Positions 16,882 through 28,267 of a DNA stretch of 64,000 nucleotides are shown one piece after another. Where the stretch lies: positions 1 through 64,000 of the forward strand of contig NZ_NMQV01000001.1 in assembly GCF_002234375.1 (NCBI RefSeq), given 5' to 3'. Both the position numbers and the translations under genes were made by a program. A model generated the notes under the pieces. The model was not told the DNA's origin and did no database searches. It saw nothing but the letters and a program-made list of their open reading frames with translations. The stretch is from Pseudomonas fluvialis. Its GTDB lineage: Bacteria; Pseudomonadota; Gammaproteobacteria; Pseudomonadales; Pseudomonadaceae. Numbering within the stretch: the stretch's first letter is position 1; each line of letters opens with the position of its first letter.

Positions 16882-17202
16882 ATGCCACTGCTCTGCACCA
16901 GCCGCGAACTGCCCGAAGGCCAGAGTCGCGGTTTCCAGCACGGCACCCTGCGCCTGCTCGCCGTGCGGCATGCCGGACAGGTCTACCTGTACGAAAACCG
17001 TTGCCCGCACCGCGGCATTCCGCTGGAGTGGCAAGCCGACCAGTTTCTCGACAGCAGCGCTAGCCTGATCCAGTGCGCCAGCCACGGCGCACTGTTTCTC
17101 ATCGAGGACGGCCAGTGCGTTGCCGGCCCGTGCAGCGGACAACGGCTGCGCGCCCTGGCCTGCCACGAGGACGCCGCCGGCATCTGGCTGGACGCCGAAT
17201 AG
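16882..17202 (+). CDS. Small Rieske [2Fe-2S] protein
   Basis: The 106-residue protein contains the two Rieske cluster motifs C-P-H-R-G (about 42-46) and C-A-S-H-G (about 66-70). A stand-alone Rieske domain of this length resembles soluble ferredoxin-type Rieske proteins of dioxygenase or nitrite-reductase families. No oxygenase partner is nearby. The ATG at 16882 begins the conserved sequence; upstream in-frame codons would add 11 residues without support. It ends 8 bases before the convergent tldD stop. Confidence 0.85.
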   Translation: MPLLCTSRELPEGQSRGFQHGTLRLLAVRHAGQVYLYENRCPHRGIPLEWQADQFLDSSASLIQCASHGALFLIEDGQCVAGPCSGQRLRALACHEDAAGIWLDAE

Positions 17203-17210
17203 ACCGCCGC

Positions 17211-18668
17211 TCAGGCGGTGCCGCCCACCGTCAGCTGCTCGATCTTCAGGGTCGGCTGGCCGACGCCGACCGGCACCGACTGGCCATCCTTGCCACAGGT
17301 GCCCACGCCGCTGTCCAAACTTAGGTCATTGCCGACCATCGATACCCGGCCCATGGCTTCCGGTCCGTTGCCAATCAGCGTCGCGCCCTTGACCGGCGCA
17401 GTGATCTGCCCGTCCTCGATCAGGTAGGCCTCGCTGGTGGAAAACACGAACTTGCCACTGGTGATGTCCACCTGCCCGCCACCCAGGTTGGCGCAGTACA
17501 GGCCTTTCTTCACCGAGCGGATGATTTCCTGCGGATCGCTGTCGCCACCCAGCATGTAGGTATTGGTCATGCGCGGCATGGGCAGGTGCGCGTAGGACTC
17601 GCGCCGCCCGTTGCCGGTCAGCGCCATGCCCATCAGCCGTGCATTCAGCTTGTCCTGCATGTAGCCGCGCAGGATGCCGTTCTCGATCAGTGTGGTGCAC
17701 TGCGTCGGCGTGCCTTCGTCATCCACACTGAGCGAGCCACGGCGCCCACTCAGCGTGCCATCGTCGACGATGGTGCAGAGCGGCGAAGCCACCGCCTGGC
17801 CCAGCCGTCCACTGAACGCCGAGCTGCCCTTGCGGTTGAAGTCGCCCTCCAGGCCATGCCCCACGGCTTCGTGCAGCAGCACCCCCGACCAGCCCGGACC
17901 GAGCACCACCGGCAGGCTACCGGCCGGGGCGGCGACCGCCTCCAGGTTGACCAGCGCCTGGCGCACCGCTTCGCGGGCATAGGCCATGGCCCGCTCCTCG
18001 CCCTGGCTATCGGCCTGCAGGAAATAGCGGTAGTCACTGCGCGCCCCACCGCCTTGTGCGCCGCGCTCACGACGCCCTTGCTGCTCGACGATGACACTGA
18101 CATTGAAACGCACCAGCGGACGGATATCCGCACTCAGGCTGCCATCCAGTGCCGCGACCAGAATACGTTCCCAGACCCCGGCCAGGCTGACTGTGACCTG
18201 TTGCACGCGCGGATCGAGCGCCCGCGTGGCGCGGTCGATACGTTGCAACAAGGCCACCTTGTCTGCCCGCGACAGTACATCCAGCGGATTGTCCGCCGCG
18301 TACAGCGGACTGAACGGCGGCACCTGGGCGGCCTGCACCCGCCCCTGCTGCCCGGCCCGGGCAATCGAACGGGCGGCACGCGTTGCCTGGCGCAAGGCGG
18401 GCAGCTCAATACCGTTGCTGTAGGCAAAACCGGTTTTTTCACCGGCCAGCGCGCGCACACCAACGCCCTGGTCGAAGTTGAAACTGCCTTCCTTGACGAT
18501 GCCGTCTTCGAGCATCCAGCTCTCGGAAATCTGACTCTGGAAATACAGGTCGCCGGCATCCACGCCAGGCCCGGCCAACTCACCGAGCAAAACCGGCAAC
18601 TGCTCAAGGCTCAAACCACCCGGAGCCAGCAAATGTTCGCTGACCTGGGCTAGATAATTACTGCTCAT
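17211..18668 (-). CDS. tldD: Metalloprotease TldD
   Basis: The 485-residue protein has the HExxxH zinc motif [12 protein letters not shown] in mid-sequence and the C-terminal G-T-C-G-K-D-G-Q motif of TldD/PmbA. With TldE/PmbA it degrades unfolded peptides and matures modified peptides such as microcin B17; it also affects CcdA antitoxin turnover. The ATG at 18668 ([14 protein letters not shown]) overlaps the nit stop by four bases; an 80-residue upstream extension lies inside nit. tldE/pmbA is not in this window. Confidence 0.93.
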   Translation of the reverse strand: MSSNYLAQVSEHLLAPGGLSLEQLPVLLGELAGPGVDAGDLYFQSQISESWMLEDGIVKEGSFNFDQGVGVRALAGEKTGFAYSNGIELPALRQATRAARSIARAGQQGRVQAAQVPPFSPLYAADNPLDVLSRADKVALLQRIDRATRALDPRVQQVTVSLAGVWERILVAALDGSLSADIRPLVRFNVSVIVEQQGRRERGAQGGGARSDYRYFLQADSQGEERAMAYAREAVRQALVNLEAVAAPAGSLPVVLGPGWSGVLLHEAVGHGLEGDFNRKGSSAFSGRLGQAVASPLCTIVDDGTLSGRRGSLSVDDEGTPTQCTTLIENGILRGYMQDKLNARLMGMALTGNGRRESYAHLPMPRMTNTYMLGGDSDPQEIIRSVKKGLYCANLGGGQVDITSGKFVFSTSEAYLIEDGQITAPVKGATLIGNGPEAMGRVSMVGNDLSLDSGVGTCGKDGQSVPVGVGQPTLKIEQLTVGGTA

Positions 18669-19519
18669 GCGCACTCCACAACGCTCGTTGGCAAAGGGCC
18701 AACGAGCTGAAAACGACGATGTTCTTCTACCGGCATGCGCTGGCGAATGGCCTGCTGTTCCGCGACATCCACAGTAGCCAGCAAGACGCCGGAGCCTGCG
18801 GCCTGCTCGGCGAGCACCCGCCCCCAGGCATCGATGATGGCCGAATGCCCGAAGGTCTGCCGTCCACCCGGATGCATGCCCCCCTGATTGGCCGCCAGTA
18901 TGGCGCATTGGCTTTCAATGGCGCGAGCACGGGTCAACACCTGCCAGTGCGCCGCGCCGGTCACTGCGGTGAATGCCGAAGGCGCACTGATCAGCTCGGC
19001 ACCGGCCTGACGCAAGGCGATGTACAGCTCGGCGAAACGCAGGTCGTAGCACACCGTCAGCCCCAGCCGGCCACAGGGCGTATCTGCCAGCACCAACTGC
19101 TCGCCGAACGCATAGTCGTCCGACTCACGATAGCGCCCGCGCTGGTCGGCCACGTCGACGTCGAATAAATGCAGCTTGTCATAGCGTGCCACCCGCTGCC
19201 CCTGGTTATCGAAGAGCAGCGAACAGGCCCGGGCGCGCGCCTCGGGCTGGCCGTCGGGTGGCAACGGTAAGGTGCCGGCCACCAGCCACAAACCGAGGTC
19301 GCGCGCAGTCTGGCGCAACCAGGGCAATAGCGGCCCTTCACCCAAGGCCTCGGCGCGCCCCAGCGCCGCCAGATCGCGCCGCCCCATGGCCGCAAAGTTC
19401 TCCGGCAATACCGCCAGGCGCGCACCGCCTGCTGCCGCCTGGTGCAGTAGTTGCCAGGCCTGCTGCAGGTTGTCGGCCAGGTTATCCTGGCTGACCATCT
19501 GAATGACCGCCACTGTCAT
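18665..19519 (-). CDS. Carbon-nitrogen hydrolase (Nit/deaminated-glutathione amidase type)
   Basis: The 284-residue nitrilase-superfamily enzyme shows the Glu-Lys-Cys triad: Glu in LPENFAAMG (about 43), Lys in [10 protein letters not shown] (about 115) and Cys in [12 protein letters not shown] (about 155). This subgroup (Nit1/YbeM-like) includes enzymes that remove deaminated glutathione, a side product of transaminases. That substrate is likely but not proven here. The ATG at 19519 gives [10 protein letters not shown], the family N-terminus. The 3' end overlaps tldD (ATGA). Confidence 0.88.
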   Translation of the reverse strand: MTVAVIQMVSQDNLADNLQQAWQLLHQAAAGGARLAVLPENFAAMGRRDLAALGRAEALGEGPLLPWLRQTARDLGLWLVAGTLPLPPDGQPEARARACSLLFDNQGQRVARYDKLHLFDVDVADQRGRYRESDDYAFGEQLVLADTPCGRLGLTVCYDLRFAELYIALRQAGAELISAPSAFTAVTGAAHWQVLTRARAIESQCAILAANQGGMHPGGRQTFGHSAIIDAWGRVLAEQAAGSGVLLATVDVAEQQAIRQRMPVEEHRRFQLVGPLPTSVVECA

Positions 19520-19530
19520 ACACGCGCTCC

Positions 19531-22500
19531 CTAGCGAGGTTTTTCGAAGGGTTTGTCGAAGCTGATCTGCGGCTCGTTCCATGGCCCCTTGACGTCATAC
19601 TGCACACTGGCAAAACGCGCCAGGCGATCACCCAACAACTTGTCGACGACGAACAACGCACCGCCGATGGCCGGCGCGCCAACCGCTACCGCCGCCAGCG
19701 GCAGGTTGTTGCTGACCGGCAGAGTGACCAGCAGCTTGGCATCGATCTGTTCGTTGGCCATGTCCAGCGTGCCATTGAGCTCCAGGTTGCTGGAGGGGCC
19801 ACTCAGGCGCAACGGTTTGCTGGTGACGAATACCCCGTCCCGTGCATGCAGCTGCCCACGTACTTTGTCGTAGGCCAGGCCCCGCCCCAGCAGGTCGGAG
19901 AAATCCAGACGCAGACGCCGGGCGATCGAGTTGAAGTTAAGCAGGCCGAACACGCGCAACGCCTGGCTACCGCCATCGGCCTCGACAAACTGCCCCTTGT
20001 CGAGACGCGCATGCAGGTCACCGCTCACACGCTTGAGGCTGACCCAGGCCGGTGAGCCAGGCCAGTGAGCATCCACATCGACACGAAACGACTCGCTGCT
20101 GGCGCTCGGCGCGTAGTCCCAGGCACGCAACACCTTGCCCAGATCGCCACCCTGCAAGCGTCCCCGATAGCTGCTCTGGCTGTGCTCGGCGCTGCCGGTC
20201 CAGGTCGCCTCGCCGGTCAACTGCAGGCCGCGCATCTGCAGGTCGAGCTGCTGCAGACGCACCCCGTCGGCCTGCGGTCGCGTTTGCAGACGCCAGCGTC
20301 CTACCGGCACGCCGGCCAGGCGCAACTCATCGATCTGTATATCCATCGCCGGCACGCGCCGCGGATCGAACCCAGCCAGCGGATCGGGGCGTGGCAGCGC
20401 TGTCGAAGGATCGACAGGCGTCTCGCCACGCGGCAAGTCAAGGTAGTCCAGCTGCAGCTGCAGAGGCGCCTCGCCCTGCGCGGGCCAGAGCAGGCTGCCA
20501 GTGACCAGCGGACTGCGCAGCGCCAGACGCCAGGCCTCGGCCTGCGGCTGCAACTGCACGGCCGCCTGGTCGATCGTCAACTCGCCGACACGGATCTGCG
20601 CGATGTCCAGATCAACCAGGCTCAACCAGCGCAGATCAGTCGGCTGCTGGGCCTGGTGCTGCTGGTGCCAGCGCTGCCACTCCTGCAAGTCCAGCTGTTG
20701 CAAGGCGCCACGCAAGGACCAACCCGGCTGTACCGGCAGACGTGCTGCAGCGCCACCCAGGCGCACTTCACCGCGACCGTCGCGCCAGCGCTGCGGTGCT
20801 GCGGCCGCCGCCAGACTGAGTAGACCGTCCATATCCAGCCAATAGCGACGCTCCGCGCCACTCAAGGTCATGCGCCAAGCCATATCACGGCGCTGTTCGG
20901 CCGATTTGCCGAAAGGCTCCGGCAAGTCGATGTGCAGGCCACGCAGGTCAGACAATACGCGTAGCAGGCTGTCCTCATCGGCCAGCAGCACACGCAGGCG
21001 ATAGGGCAACTGGCCGCGTAGCGGCGTACTGGCCGGCAGTCCCTGCCATTTCAGCAGGGCTGCCACGGGAGCTCGTCCCTGTACCTCAAGACGCGTCCGC
21101 GCACGGCCCTGGCGGCCTTCGGCAAAGGCTTGCAGGTTCAGCACATGTCCCAGGGTGCGCGCACTCAGACCGGTGCTGCGCATGCCCAACGCCGTGTCAT
21201 AGTCAAAGCGCCCGGTGATCTCGCTGAACTGCAGGTCGGCCTGAGCCAGATACAACTGTGCCTGCTCGGTCTGCAACTCCACCTGTACGCGCGGTGCCTG
21301 GCCCTGCTGCAAAGGCAAGTCCAGATGCAGCAGCCCCTGCACAGGCCCCTCTCCTCGCCAACCGGCAAACACCTCGGCACTGGGCTGCGGGGTTTCCTGC
21401 AACAAGCCCAGAGCGTGCTGCAAATCGGCCTGCAACTGGCTGTGAAGCTGCAGGCGGGGCATTTGCCCTGGCTTGGCAGTGGCCACCTCGGCCTGTGCCT
21501 GGGCGATCTGAATCGCCCCCACCTGCCCCTGCTGCAGCCCCACCCGCACGCCATTGTCATCAACCAACACCTGGCCGCGCCCTTCGCGCAGTGCTGGCCA
21601 GCCGGCCTGGTAGGCCAGTTCGGCCTGCTCGACATCGAAGTACAGGCTGAGGCTGCGCGACTCCGGCGGGGCGCCCTTGTTCAGCGAACCCTGATACTGA
21701 AAATACCCCTGCTTGACCCGCCCGCCCTGCAGCGCCTGGCGTAACCAGCCATCCAGTTGGCGACTGAAGCCTGGCGAATGGCTCGGCAGGTACTTGCCGG
21801 CAAAGCGCGCATCGCCCTCGCGCAGGCCTACGCGCAGGTCCATGTAATCCTCGGCCTGCGGATCGAAGCGCAAACGAATCATGAAGTCCCCGGCCAGGCG
21901 GCCTTCATCGGCCTCCAGCTGCAGGTAGGGGCTGATCAGGCTGAAAGCCTGCTCATCCACTTGCCAGAGCAGGCGTGCGCGGGGCTGGCGATAGTGCCAG
22001 GGCTCGGCAAACAGGGTCGGGAAATGCAACATGAAACGCTCACCCGCCAGCTGCAGCTCGCCGCCGGCCAGATCGCCAGCCACATAGCCGGTGATATGTT
22101 CCGCACCCGGCACCGCTCGCCAGGGAGCAAAGCCGACGTTCTGGAGATTGGCGGCAAAACTCAGTCGATCAAGGCCCTGGCGCTGCGGGTAGAAGTCCAG
22201 CTGCAAGGCCTCCAGCCGGCCATGCCCGGCCATGCTCAGCATCACCTCATCGGCCAGCGGCGGCAGACCACCCCAGGCAGATAGCAAGGGCGTCAGCACG
22301 GCCAACGGCAACTCGCTGGCGCGCAACTGCCAGACCGGCTCATCGGCATTGCGCGTCTGTATCACCTGCAACTGACGCAGCAACCAGCGTTCGCCACCCT
22401 GGCTGAAGCCCAGATCCTGCAACTGCAACCAGTGCCCCTGGCTGCGCTTGCGATAATGCGCCAGCAGGCTCAAATCATCGACTGCCTGGGCCGCCTGCTC

Positions 22501-23370
22501 ACCGCGCGCCAGCTCTAGGGCCGCGCCCTGCAAGCGCAGGCTGGCCGTCTGTAGCGCGCGCGCCTGCCAGTCCAGCCACAGCTCACCGCCGAGCTGCAAC
22601 TTGCCGAGCTGCCATTGTCCCTGTAGCGCCTCCGGCAGCAGACGCTGTAGCCAGGGCGCCCAGTCGCTCAACGGCAACTGCGCGTAAAGCCGCACGGCAC
22701 TGTCCCGCCAATTTTCTCCCGCCGCCTGCAGCTGCAACTGCCAGGCCAGCGGCTGACCGTCGGGAAGCACCACCCGGCCATCCAGACGCACCCCGGATGC
22801 GCGACTGCGCAGGCTCAGGTTGACATAGCTGAGCGCCAGCGGCTCACCGGCCAGCGGCTGCACCAGCAAGTGACTGTCATACAGGTTCACCTGGCCCAGC
22901 TGCCGCAAGCGCTGCAGCATGCCCGGCCAGCTCGGCGCAACGCCCGCCGAGGGCAAGGCCAAGCCCTGCACCTGCCACTGTCCGGTCGCCTGCTCCTGGA
23001 GCTGCATGTGCAGACCACTCAGGCTCATGCTCATCAGGCGCAGCTCGCCGGCCAGCAGACTGGCGGGGATATCCGGACGCAGCTCGATGCGCTCCAGCAA
23101 CAGCCGGTCGTCGCCGTCACCCAGCTGAACCTGATGCGCCGCCAGGGTGGGTGACAGGCCATGCCATTGCCCGTCGAGCCGCTCGATACGTACCGCCATG
23201 CCCAGGCTGCGCTGCAGGCTGGCCTGCAGCTGCGGGCGATAGTCATCGAGCAGTGGCAACAACTCGCGGCCCACGCTGACGTACAGCGCAAGCAGCACCA
23301 ACGCCAGAGCCAGCAGGCCCTGCAAACCGCGTAGCAGCCTCAGCAGCCACTCCCCCAGGCGTTTCATCAT
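19531..23370 (-). CDS. yhdP: YhdP, AsmA-like phospholipid-transport protein
   Basis: The 1279-residue protein has one N-terminal transmembrane helix (about 11-34) and a very long, beta-rich, repetitive periplasmic region with a C-terminal AsmA-like segment (TLDMANEQIDAKLLVTLPVSNNLP split over the terminal 100 residues). YhdP, TamB and YdbH are redundant bridges for phospholipid movement between inner and outer membranes in E. coli. Two adjacent ATGs (23370 and 23367) follow the rng stop by 10 bases; the longer upstream frame would overlap rng. Confidence 0.9.
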   Translation of the reverse strand: MMKRLGEWLLRLLRGLQGLLALALVLLALYVSVGRELLPLLDDYRPQLQASLQRSLGMAVRIERLDGQWHGLSPTLAAHQVQLGDGDDRLLLERIELRPDIPASLLAGELRLMSMSLSGLHMQLQEQATGQWQVQGLALPSAGVAPSWPGMLQRLRQLGQVNLYDSHLLVQPLAGEPLALSYVNLSLRSRASGVRLDGRVVLPDGQPLAWQLQLQAAGENWRDSAVRLYAQLPLSDWAPWLQRLLPEALQGQWQLGKLQLGGELWLDWQARALQTASLRLQGAALELARGEQAAQAVDDLSLLAHYRKRSQGHWLQLQDLGFSQGGERWLLRQLQVIQTRNADEPVWQLRASELPLAVLTPLLSAWGGLPPLADEVMLSMAGHGRLEALQLDFYPQRQGLDRLSFAANLQNVGFAPWRAVPGAEHITGYVAGDLAGGELQLAGERFMLHFPTLFAEPWHYRQPRARLLWQVDEQAFSLISPYLQLEADEGRLAGDFMIRLRFDPQAEDYMDLRVGLREGDARFAGKYLPSHSPGFSRQLDGWLRQALQGGRVKQGYFQYQGSLNKGAPPESRSLSLYFDVEQAELAYQAGWPALREGRGQVLVDDNGVRVGLQQGQVGAIQIAQAQAEVATAKPGQMPRLQLHSQLQADLQHALGLLQETPQPSAEVFAGWRGEGPVQGLLHLDLPLQQGQAPRVQVELQTEQAQLYLAQADLQFSEITGRFDYDTALGMRSTGLSARTLGHVLNLQAFAEGRQGRARTRLEVQGRAPVAALLKWQGLPASTPLRGQLPYRLRVLLADEDSLLRVLSDLRGLHIDLPEPFGKSAEQRRDMAWRMTLSGAERRYWLDMDGLLSLAAAAAPQRWRDGRGEVRLGGAAARLPVQPGWSLRGALQQLDLQEWQRWHQQHQAQQPTDLRWLSLVDLDIAQIRVGELTIDQAAVQLQPQAEAWRLALRSPLVTGSLLWPAQGEAPLQLQLDYLDLPRGETPVDPSTALPRPDPLAGFDPRRVPAMDIQIDELRLAGVPVGRWRLQTRPQADGVRLQQLDLQMRGLQLTGEATWTGSAEHSQSSYRGRLQGGDLGKVLRAWDYAPSASSESFRVDVDAHWPGSPAWVSLKRVSGDLHARLDKGQFVEADGGSQALRVFGLLNFNSIARRLRLDFSDLLGRGLAYDKVRGQLHARDGVFVTSKPLRLSGPSSNLELNGTLDMANEQIDAKLLVTLPVSNNLPLAAVAVGAPAIGGALFVVDKLLGDRLARFASVQYDVKGPWNEPQISFDKPFEKPR

Positions 23371-23380
23371 CGCGCCCCGC

Positions 23381-24838
23381 TCAGAGCAGCACCACGTCGT
23401 AGTGCTCCTGGGAGTAGGTGCTTTCCACCTGGAACTTGATCGGTCGACCGATGAAGGCCTCCAGGTCGGCAACGTTCCCCGACTCCTCATCCAGCAGGCG
23501 GTCGATCACCGCCTGGTTGGCCAGCACCCGGTAGCCTTCGGCCTGGTAGGCCCGTGCTTCACGGAGAATCTCGCGGAAAATCTCGTAGCAGATGGTTTCC
23601 GCCGTCTTCTGCAGGCCTCGCCCCTGGCAGCTCGGGCAGGATTCGCAGAGCACCTGGGTCAGGCTTTCACGGGTGCGCTTGCGGGTCATCTGCACCAGGC
23701 CCAGCTCGGTGATACCGATGATGTTGGTCTTGGCGTGGTCGCGCTCCAGCTGCTTCTCCAGGGTACGCAGAACCTGGCGCTGGTGCTCCTCGTCTTCCAT
23801 ATCGATGAAGTCGATGATGATGATCCCGCCGAGGTTGCGCAGGCGCATCTGCCGGGCGATCGCCGTGGCCGCCTCAAGATTGGTCTTGAAGATGGTTTCC
23901 TCAAGGGTGCGGTGCCCGACAAAACCACCGGTATTGACGTCAATGGTGGTCATCGCCTCGGTCGGATCGATGATCAGGTAACCGCCCGACTTGAGCAGCA
24001 CCTTGCGCTCCAGGGCCTTCTGGATCTCGTCCTCGACACCGTACAGGTCGAAGATCGGCCGTTCCCCTGGGTAATGCTCCAGACGGTCGGCCACCTCGGG
24101 CATCAGCTCGTCGACGAACTGGCAGACCTTCTGGAAAGTTTCCCGGGAGTCGATGCGAATCTTCTCGATCTTCGCGTTGACCAGATCACGCAGGGTACGC
24201 AGGGCCAGCGACAGGTCTTCGTAGATCACCGAAGGCGTCGCGGCGCTCTGCATCTGGCTGCTGATCTGCAGCCACAGACGGCGCAGGTAGCGAATGTCGG
24301 CCAGAATATCCTCGCTGCGCGCGCCATCGGCCGCGGTACGCAGGATGAAGCCGCCGGTCTCCTCGATACCCTCGGCAGCGATGCAATCGGCGACCACCTG
24401 CTTGAGCCGCTCGCGCTCTGCCTCATCCTCGATCTTCAGCGAGATACCCACATGCGCGGTACGCGGCATATAGACCAGATAGCGCGAAGGAATTGACAGC
24501 TGGGTGGTCAGGCGTGCGCCCTTACTGCCAATCGGGTCCTTGGTCACCTGCACCACCAGGCTCTGCCCCTCATGGACCAGTGCGCTGATCGGCTCCACCG
24601 CACTGCCCTCACGGCTGGAGATTTCCGCGGCATGGATAAACGCTGCGCGCTCCAGGCCGATATCCACGAAGGCCGCCTGCATGCCCGGGAGGACCCGCAC
24701 CACCTTGCCCTTGTAGATATTGCCGACGATGCCGCGCTTCTGCGTGCGCTCGACGTGGACTTCCTGCAGCACACCGTTTTCCACCACCGCCACGCGTGAC
24801 TCCATGGGGGTGATGTTGATCAGGATTTCTTCACTCAT
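23381..24838 (-). CDS. rng: Ribonuclease G
   Basis: The 485-residue RNase E/G family endonuclease has an S1 domain near residues 35-120 (GNIYKGKVVRVLPGMQAAFVDIG region). The catalytic Mg-binding Asp residues lie in DVNTG and IIIDFIDMED (about 300-345) and the Zn-link is CPSCQGRG (about 403). It processes the 16S rRNA 5' end and other RNAs. The length matches RNase G and lacks the long C-terminal scaffold of RNase E. It lies between maf and yhdP, as in P. aeruginosa. Confidence 0.95.
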   Translation of the reverse strand: MSEEILINITPMESRVAVVENGVLQEVHVERTQKRGIVGNIYKGKVVRVLPGMQAAFVDIGLERAAFIHAAEISSREGSAVEPISALVHEGQSLVVQVTKDPIGSKGARLTTQLSIPSRYLVYMPRTAHVGISLKIEDEAERERLKQVVADCIAAEGIEETGGFILRTAADGARSEDILADIRYLRRLWLQISSQMQSAATPSVIYEDLSLALRTLRDLVNAKIEKIRIDSRETFQKVCQFVDELMPEVADRLEHYPGERPIFDLYGVEDEIQKALERKVLLKSGGYLIIDPTEAMTTIDVNTGGFVGHRTLEETIFKTNLEAATAIARQMRLRNLGGIIIIDFIDMEDEEHQRQVLRTLEKQLERDHAKTNIIGITELGLVQMTRKRTRESLTQVLCESCPSCQGRGLQKTAETICYEIFREILREARAYQAEGYRVLANQAVIDRLLDEESGNVADLEAFIGRPIKFQVESTYSQEHYDVVLL

Positions 24839-24904
24839 CGCTCGTATCCACCTAGAACGCTCAAGGCTGCGGGCTGCACGCGATGCGTGAACAACCGGCA
24901 GGCT

Positions 24905-25498
24905 TTAGCCTTCTGCGGCCTGCCAGCAGGACATGCCAAAACGTTCCAGCAACTGCGCGGTCTCGCACAGCGGCAAACCCACCACGCCCGAATAGCTACC
25001 CTGCAGCGCCTCGACGAATACCGCCGCCAGCCCCTGAATGGCATAGCTACCCGCCTTGTCGCACGGCTCGCCAGTCGCCCAATAGGCTTGCGCCTCGCCT
25101 TCACGCAACACACGAAAACGTACCTGACTGGCTACCACGATACTCTCACAGCGCTGTCCCTGGCGCAGCGCCACGGCGGTCAGCACCTGATGCGTGCGTC
25201 CGGACAGCGCCGCCAGGGTAGCCAGAGCATCCGCACGATCGCGCGGCTTGCCAAGAATCCGTCCGTCCAGCACCACCGAGGTATCGGCGCCCAGCACGCA
25301 GGCACCGCTCTGCGCCGGCAGGGTCTGCCAGGCTGCCGTGGCTTTTTCCCGGGCCAGCCGCTCGACATAGGCATCAGCCTGTTCGCCGGCATGCGGCGTC
25401 TCGTCGATGTCCACCGGCAGACAGCAAAAGGGCACGCCGATCTGCGTCAGCAGTTCGGCACGCCGTGGCGAGGCCGAAGCCAGGTAGAGGTCAACCAT
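24905..25498 (-). CDS. maf: Maf-family nucleoside triphosphate pyrophosphatase (YhdE type)
   Basis: The 197-residue protein begins [17 protein letters not shown], containing the Maf phosphate-binding motif SxSPRR. It also carries the conserved Glu/Lys/Asp residues in DETP, KATAAW and [10 protein letters not shown]. The YhdE subfamily hydrolyses dTTP, UTP and modified pyrimidine triphosphates to monophosphates. The ATG at 25498 follows mreD by 10 bases. The position next to mreBCD is conserved in many proteobacteria. Confidence 0.93.
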   Translation of the reverse strand: MVDLYLASASPRRAELLTQIGVPFCCLPVDIDETPHAGEQADAYVERLAREKATAAWQTLPAQSGACVLGADTSVVLDGRILGKPRDRADALATLAALSGRTHQVLTAVALRQGQRCESIVVASQVRFRVLREGEAQAYWATGEPCDKAGSYAIQGLAAVFVEALQGSYSGVVGLPLCETAQLLERFGMSCWQAAEG

Positions 25499-25508
25499 GC
25501 CCGTCTCC

Positions 25509-26000
25509 TCAGTTGACCTGGAAACGCCGCTGCAGGCTGCGCAGGCCACCCTGCACCCAGGGCCAGAGCAGCGCGCTGACCAGCGCCGGCAACATGAACT
25601 CCAGGGTTGGCGGGCGATTGCCGGCCAGCGCCTGCAGCCACAACTGCAGTAACTGCGCCAGACCGAAGATCACCAGCAGGACCAGCGCCTGCTGCCATTG
25701 CGGGAACACCCGCAGACGCTGCTGCAGGCCTAGCACCATGGCGCAGACCAGGCAGAGAATCAGTGCGTTCTGCCCCAGCAGGCTGCCGTACAGTACATCC
25801 TCAGCCAGACCGAACAGCCAGGCCGTGGTCAGGCCCAGGCGGTGCGGCACGCTGAGTACCCAGAAGCTGAGAAACAAGGCCAGCCACAACGGCCGGCCGA
25901 TATCCATGAAGGCCGGCATGGGGGCGACACTCAGCAGCAACGCCAGCAACAGCGTGAGCATGATCAGCCAGCCGCCGCGCGGCGCGGGAGCAGCCATCAT
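25509..26000 (-). CDS. mreD: Rod shape-determining protein MreD
   Basis: The 163-residue, strongly hydrophobic protein has five to six predicted membrane helices and the MreD segment [17 protein letters not shown] (about 84-100). It is part of the Rod complex with MreB, MreC, RodA and PBP2, guiding lateral wall synthesis. Its start overlaps mreC by four bases (ATGA). Confidence 0.93.
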   Translation of the reverse strand: MMAAPAPRGGWLIMLTLLLALLLSVAPMPAFMDIGRPLWLALFLSFWVLSVPHRLGLTTAWLFGLAEDVLYGSLLGQNALILCLVCAMVLGLQQRLRVFPQWQQALVLLVIFGLAQLLQLWLQALAGNRPPTLEFMLPALVSALLWPWVQGGLRSLQRRFQVN

Positions 26001-26956
26001 GGTTGCGTACCGGAAGTGCTGGGCTGCGCCTGCTCGGCCGCCGCACGGTCAGCCTGTTCCTGAGCCTCGGCCGAATCCGCGGCACGCTGTTCGGCACTGC
26101 GCGGATCGGAGAACACCAGCAGCAGATAACGGCTGCGATTGAGTGCCGCGGTCGGCACCGCGCGCACCACGGCAAAAGGCTGCCCCGAGTCATGGATGAC
26201 CTCTTTGACCACCGCCACCGGATAACCCGCCGGGAAGCGCTGGCCCAACCCGGAGCTGACCAGCAGGTCGCCTTCCTTGATATCCGCGGTATCCGCCACA
26301 TGGCGCAGTTCCAAGCGCTCCGGGTTGCCGGTACCCACGGCAATGGCGCGCAGACCATTGCGATTGATCTGCACCGGAATGCTGTGCGTGGTATCGGTGA
26401 GCAGCAACACGCGGGCGGTATAGGGCATCACCTCGACAACCTGGCCCATCAGTCCACGGGCATCCAGCACAGGCTGGCCAAGGGTCACGCCATCGCGGCT
26501 GCCCTTGTCGATCAGGATGCGGTGCGTGAAGGGGTTGGGATCGACACCGATCAGTTCGCCGACCAGCACCTGCTCATCGACCAGCGCCGCCGAGTTGAGC
26601 AACTCGCGCAGGCGCACGTTCTGCTCGGTCAGCGCCGCCAGTTTCTGCAGACGACGCTGCAAGAGCAACGCCTCGGCCTTGAGCTTCTCGTTCTCCGCGA
26701 GCAGTTCGCTGCGGCTGCTGATCTGGCTGGTCATGCCTTCCCAGGCGCGCACCGGCAGGTCGGCCAGCCAGTAGAAGGGCGTGAGTACCAGGCCCAGCTG
26801 ACTACGCACTGGCTTGAAGGTGTCGAAGCGCGCATCCACCACCATCAGGACGACCGAAAGCACCGCCAGGATAAGCAGGCGGACACCCAAGGCAGGTCCT
26901 TTGGCAAATAGCGGTTTGATGGCAAAGCCCTCACAACGGCATGGATCAAGCAGCAA
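25997..26956 (-). CDS. mreC: Rod shape-determining protein MreC; start codon unclear
   Basis: The product has one N-terminal membrane helix, a coiled coil (about 75-115) and the MreC beta domains (QVLVGELIGVDPNPFTHRILI, GLGQRFPAGYPVAVV). It scaffolds the Rod complex in the periplasm. The family N-terminus (KPLFAKGPALGVRLL) begins near 26920, but no ATG or GTG lies in frame upstream of it. The only standard start is TTG at 26956, with GGAGG just one base away, too close to be ideal. A GAGGG motif lies seven bases before an ATC codon at 26920, exactly at the family start. Length is 319 or 307 residues depending on the start. Confidence 0.9.
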   Translation of the reverse strand: MLLDPCRCEGFAIKPLFAKGPALGVRLLILAVLSVVLMVVDARFDTFKPVRSQLGLVLTPFYWLADLPVRAWEGMTSQISSRSELLAENEKLKAEALLLQRRLQKLAALTEQNVRLRELLNSAALVDEQVLVGELIGVDPNPFTHRILIDKGSRDGVTLGQPVLDARGLMGQVVEVMPYTARVLLLTDTTHSIPVQINRNGLRAIAVGTGNPERLELRHVADTADIKEGDLLVSSGLGQRFPAGYPVAVVKEVIHDSGQPFAVVRAVPTAALNRSRYLLLVFSDPRSAEQRAADSAEAQEQADRAAAEQAQPSTSGTQP

Positions 26957-27014
26957 GCCTCCGACCCGGCAGGCTACGGCCGGGCACCCTCACGCGAGAC
27001 CGGCCGCCGGTGGC

Positions 27015-28130
<1,116 letters not shown>

Positions 28131-28138
<8 letters not shown>

Positions 28139-28158
28139 CCGGCCCGCTGTGGTAGATT
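28131..28158 (+). promoter_or_regulatory. Candidate gatCAB promoter
   Basis: Plus strand: -35 TTGGGC (28131-28136), 16-base spacer, -10 TAGATT (28153-28158), about 100 bases before the gatC ATG. It shares four bases of its -35 with the opposing mreB promoter. Confidence 0.45.
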
Positions 28159-28267
28159 GCCGGCTTCTATGGGCCTTGAGTGCCCATCTGCGCGGGCTTT
28201 GACCGCATCTTGCGGCGACCGTTCCCGACGGCCTGCAGCCCCCGAACCCCAGCCTGGAGAGATCACG

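Noticed and set aside
15863..17068. Long plus-strand frame antisense to phuU
   Set aside because: It is an artefact of GC-rich third positions; the Gln/Arg-rich product has no domain and the opposite strand carries a clear permease.
18669..18908. 80-residue N-terminal extension of tldD
   Set aside because: It lies within the nit gene on the same strand in another frame; the ATG at 18668 overlaps the nit stop as coupled genes do.
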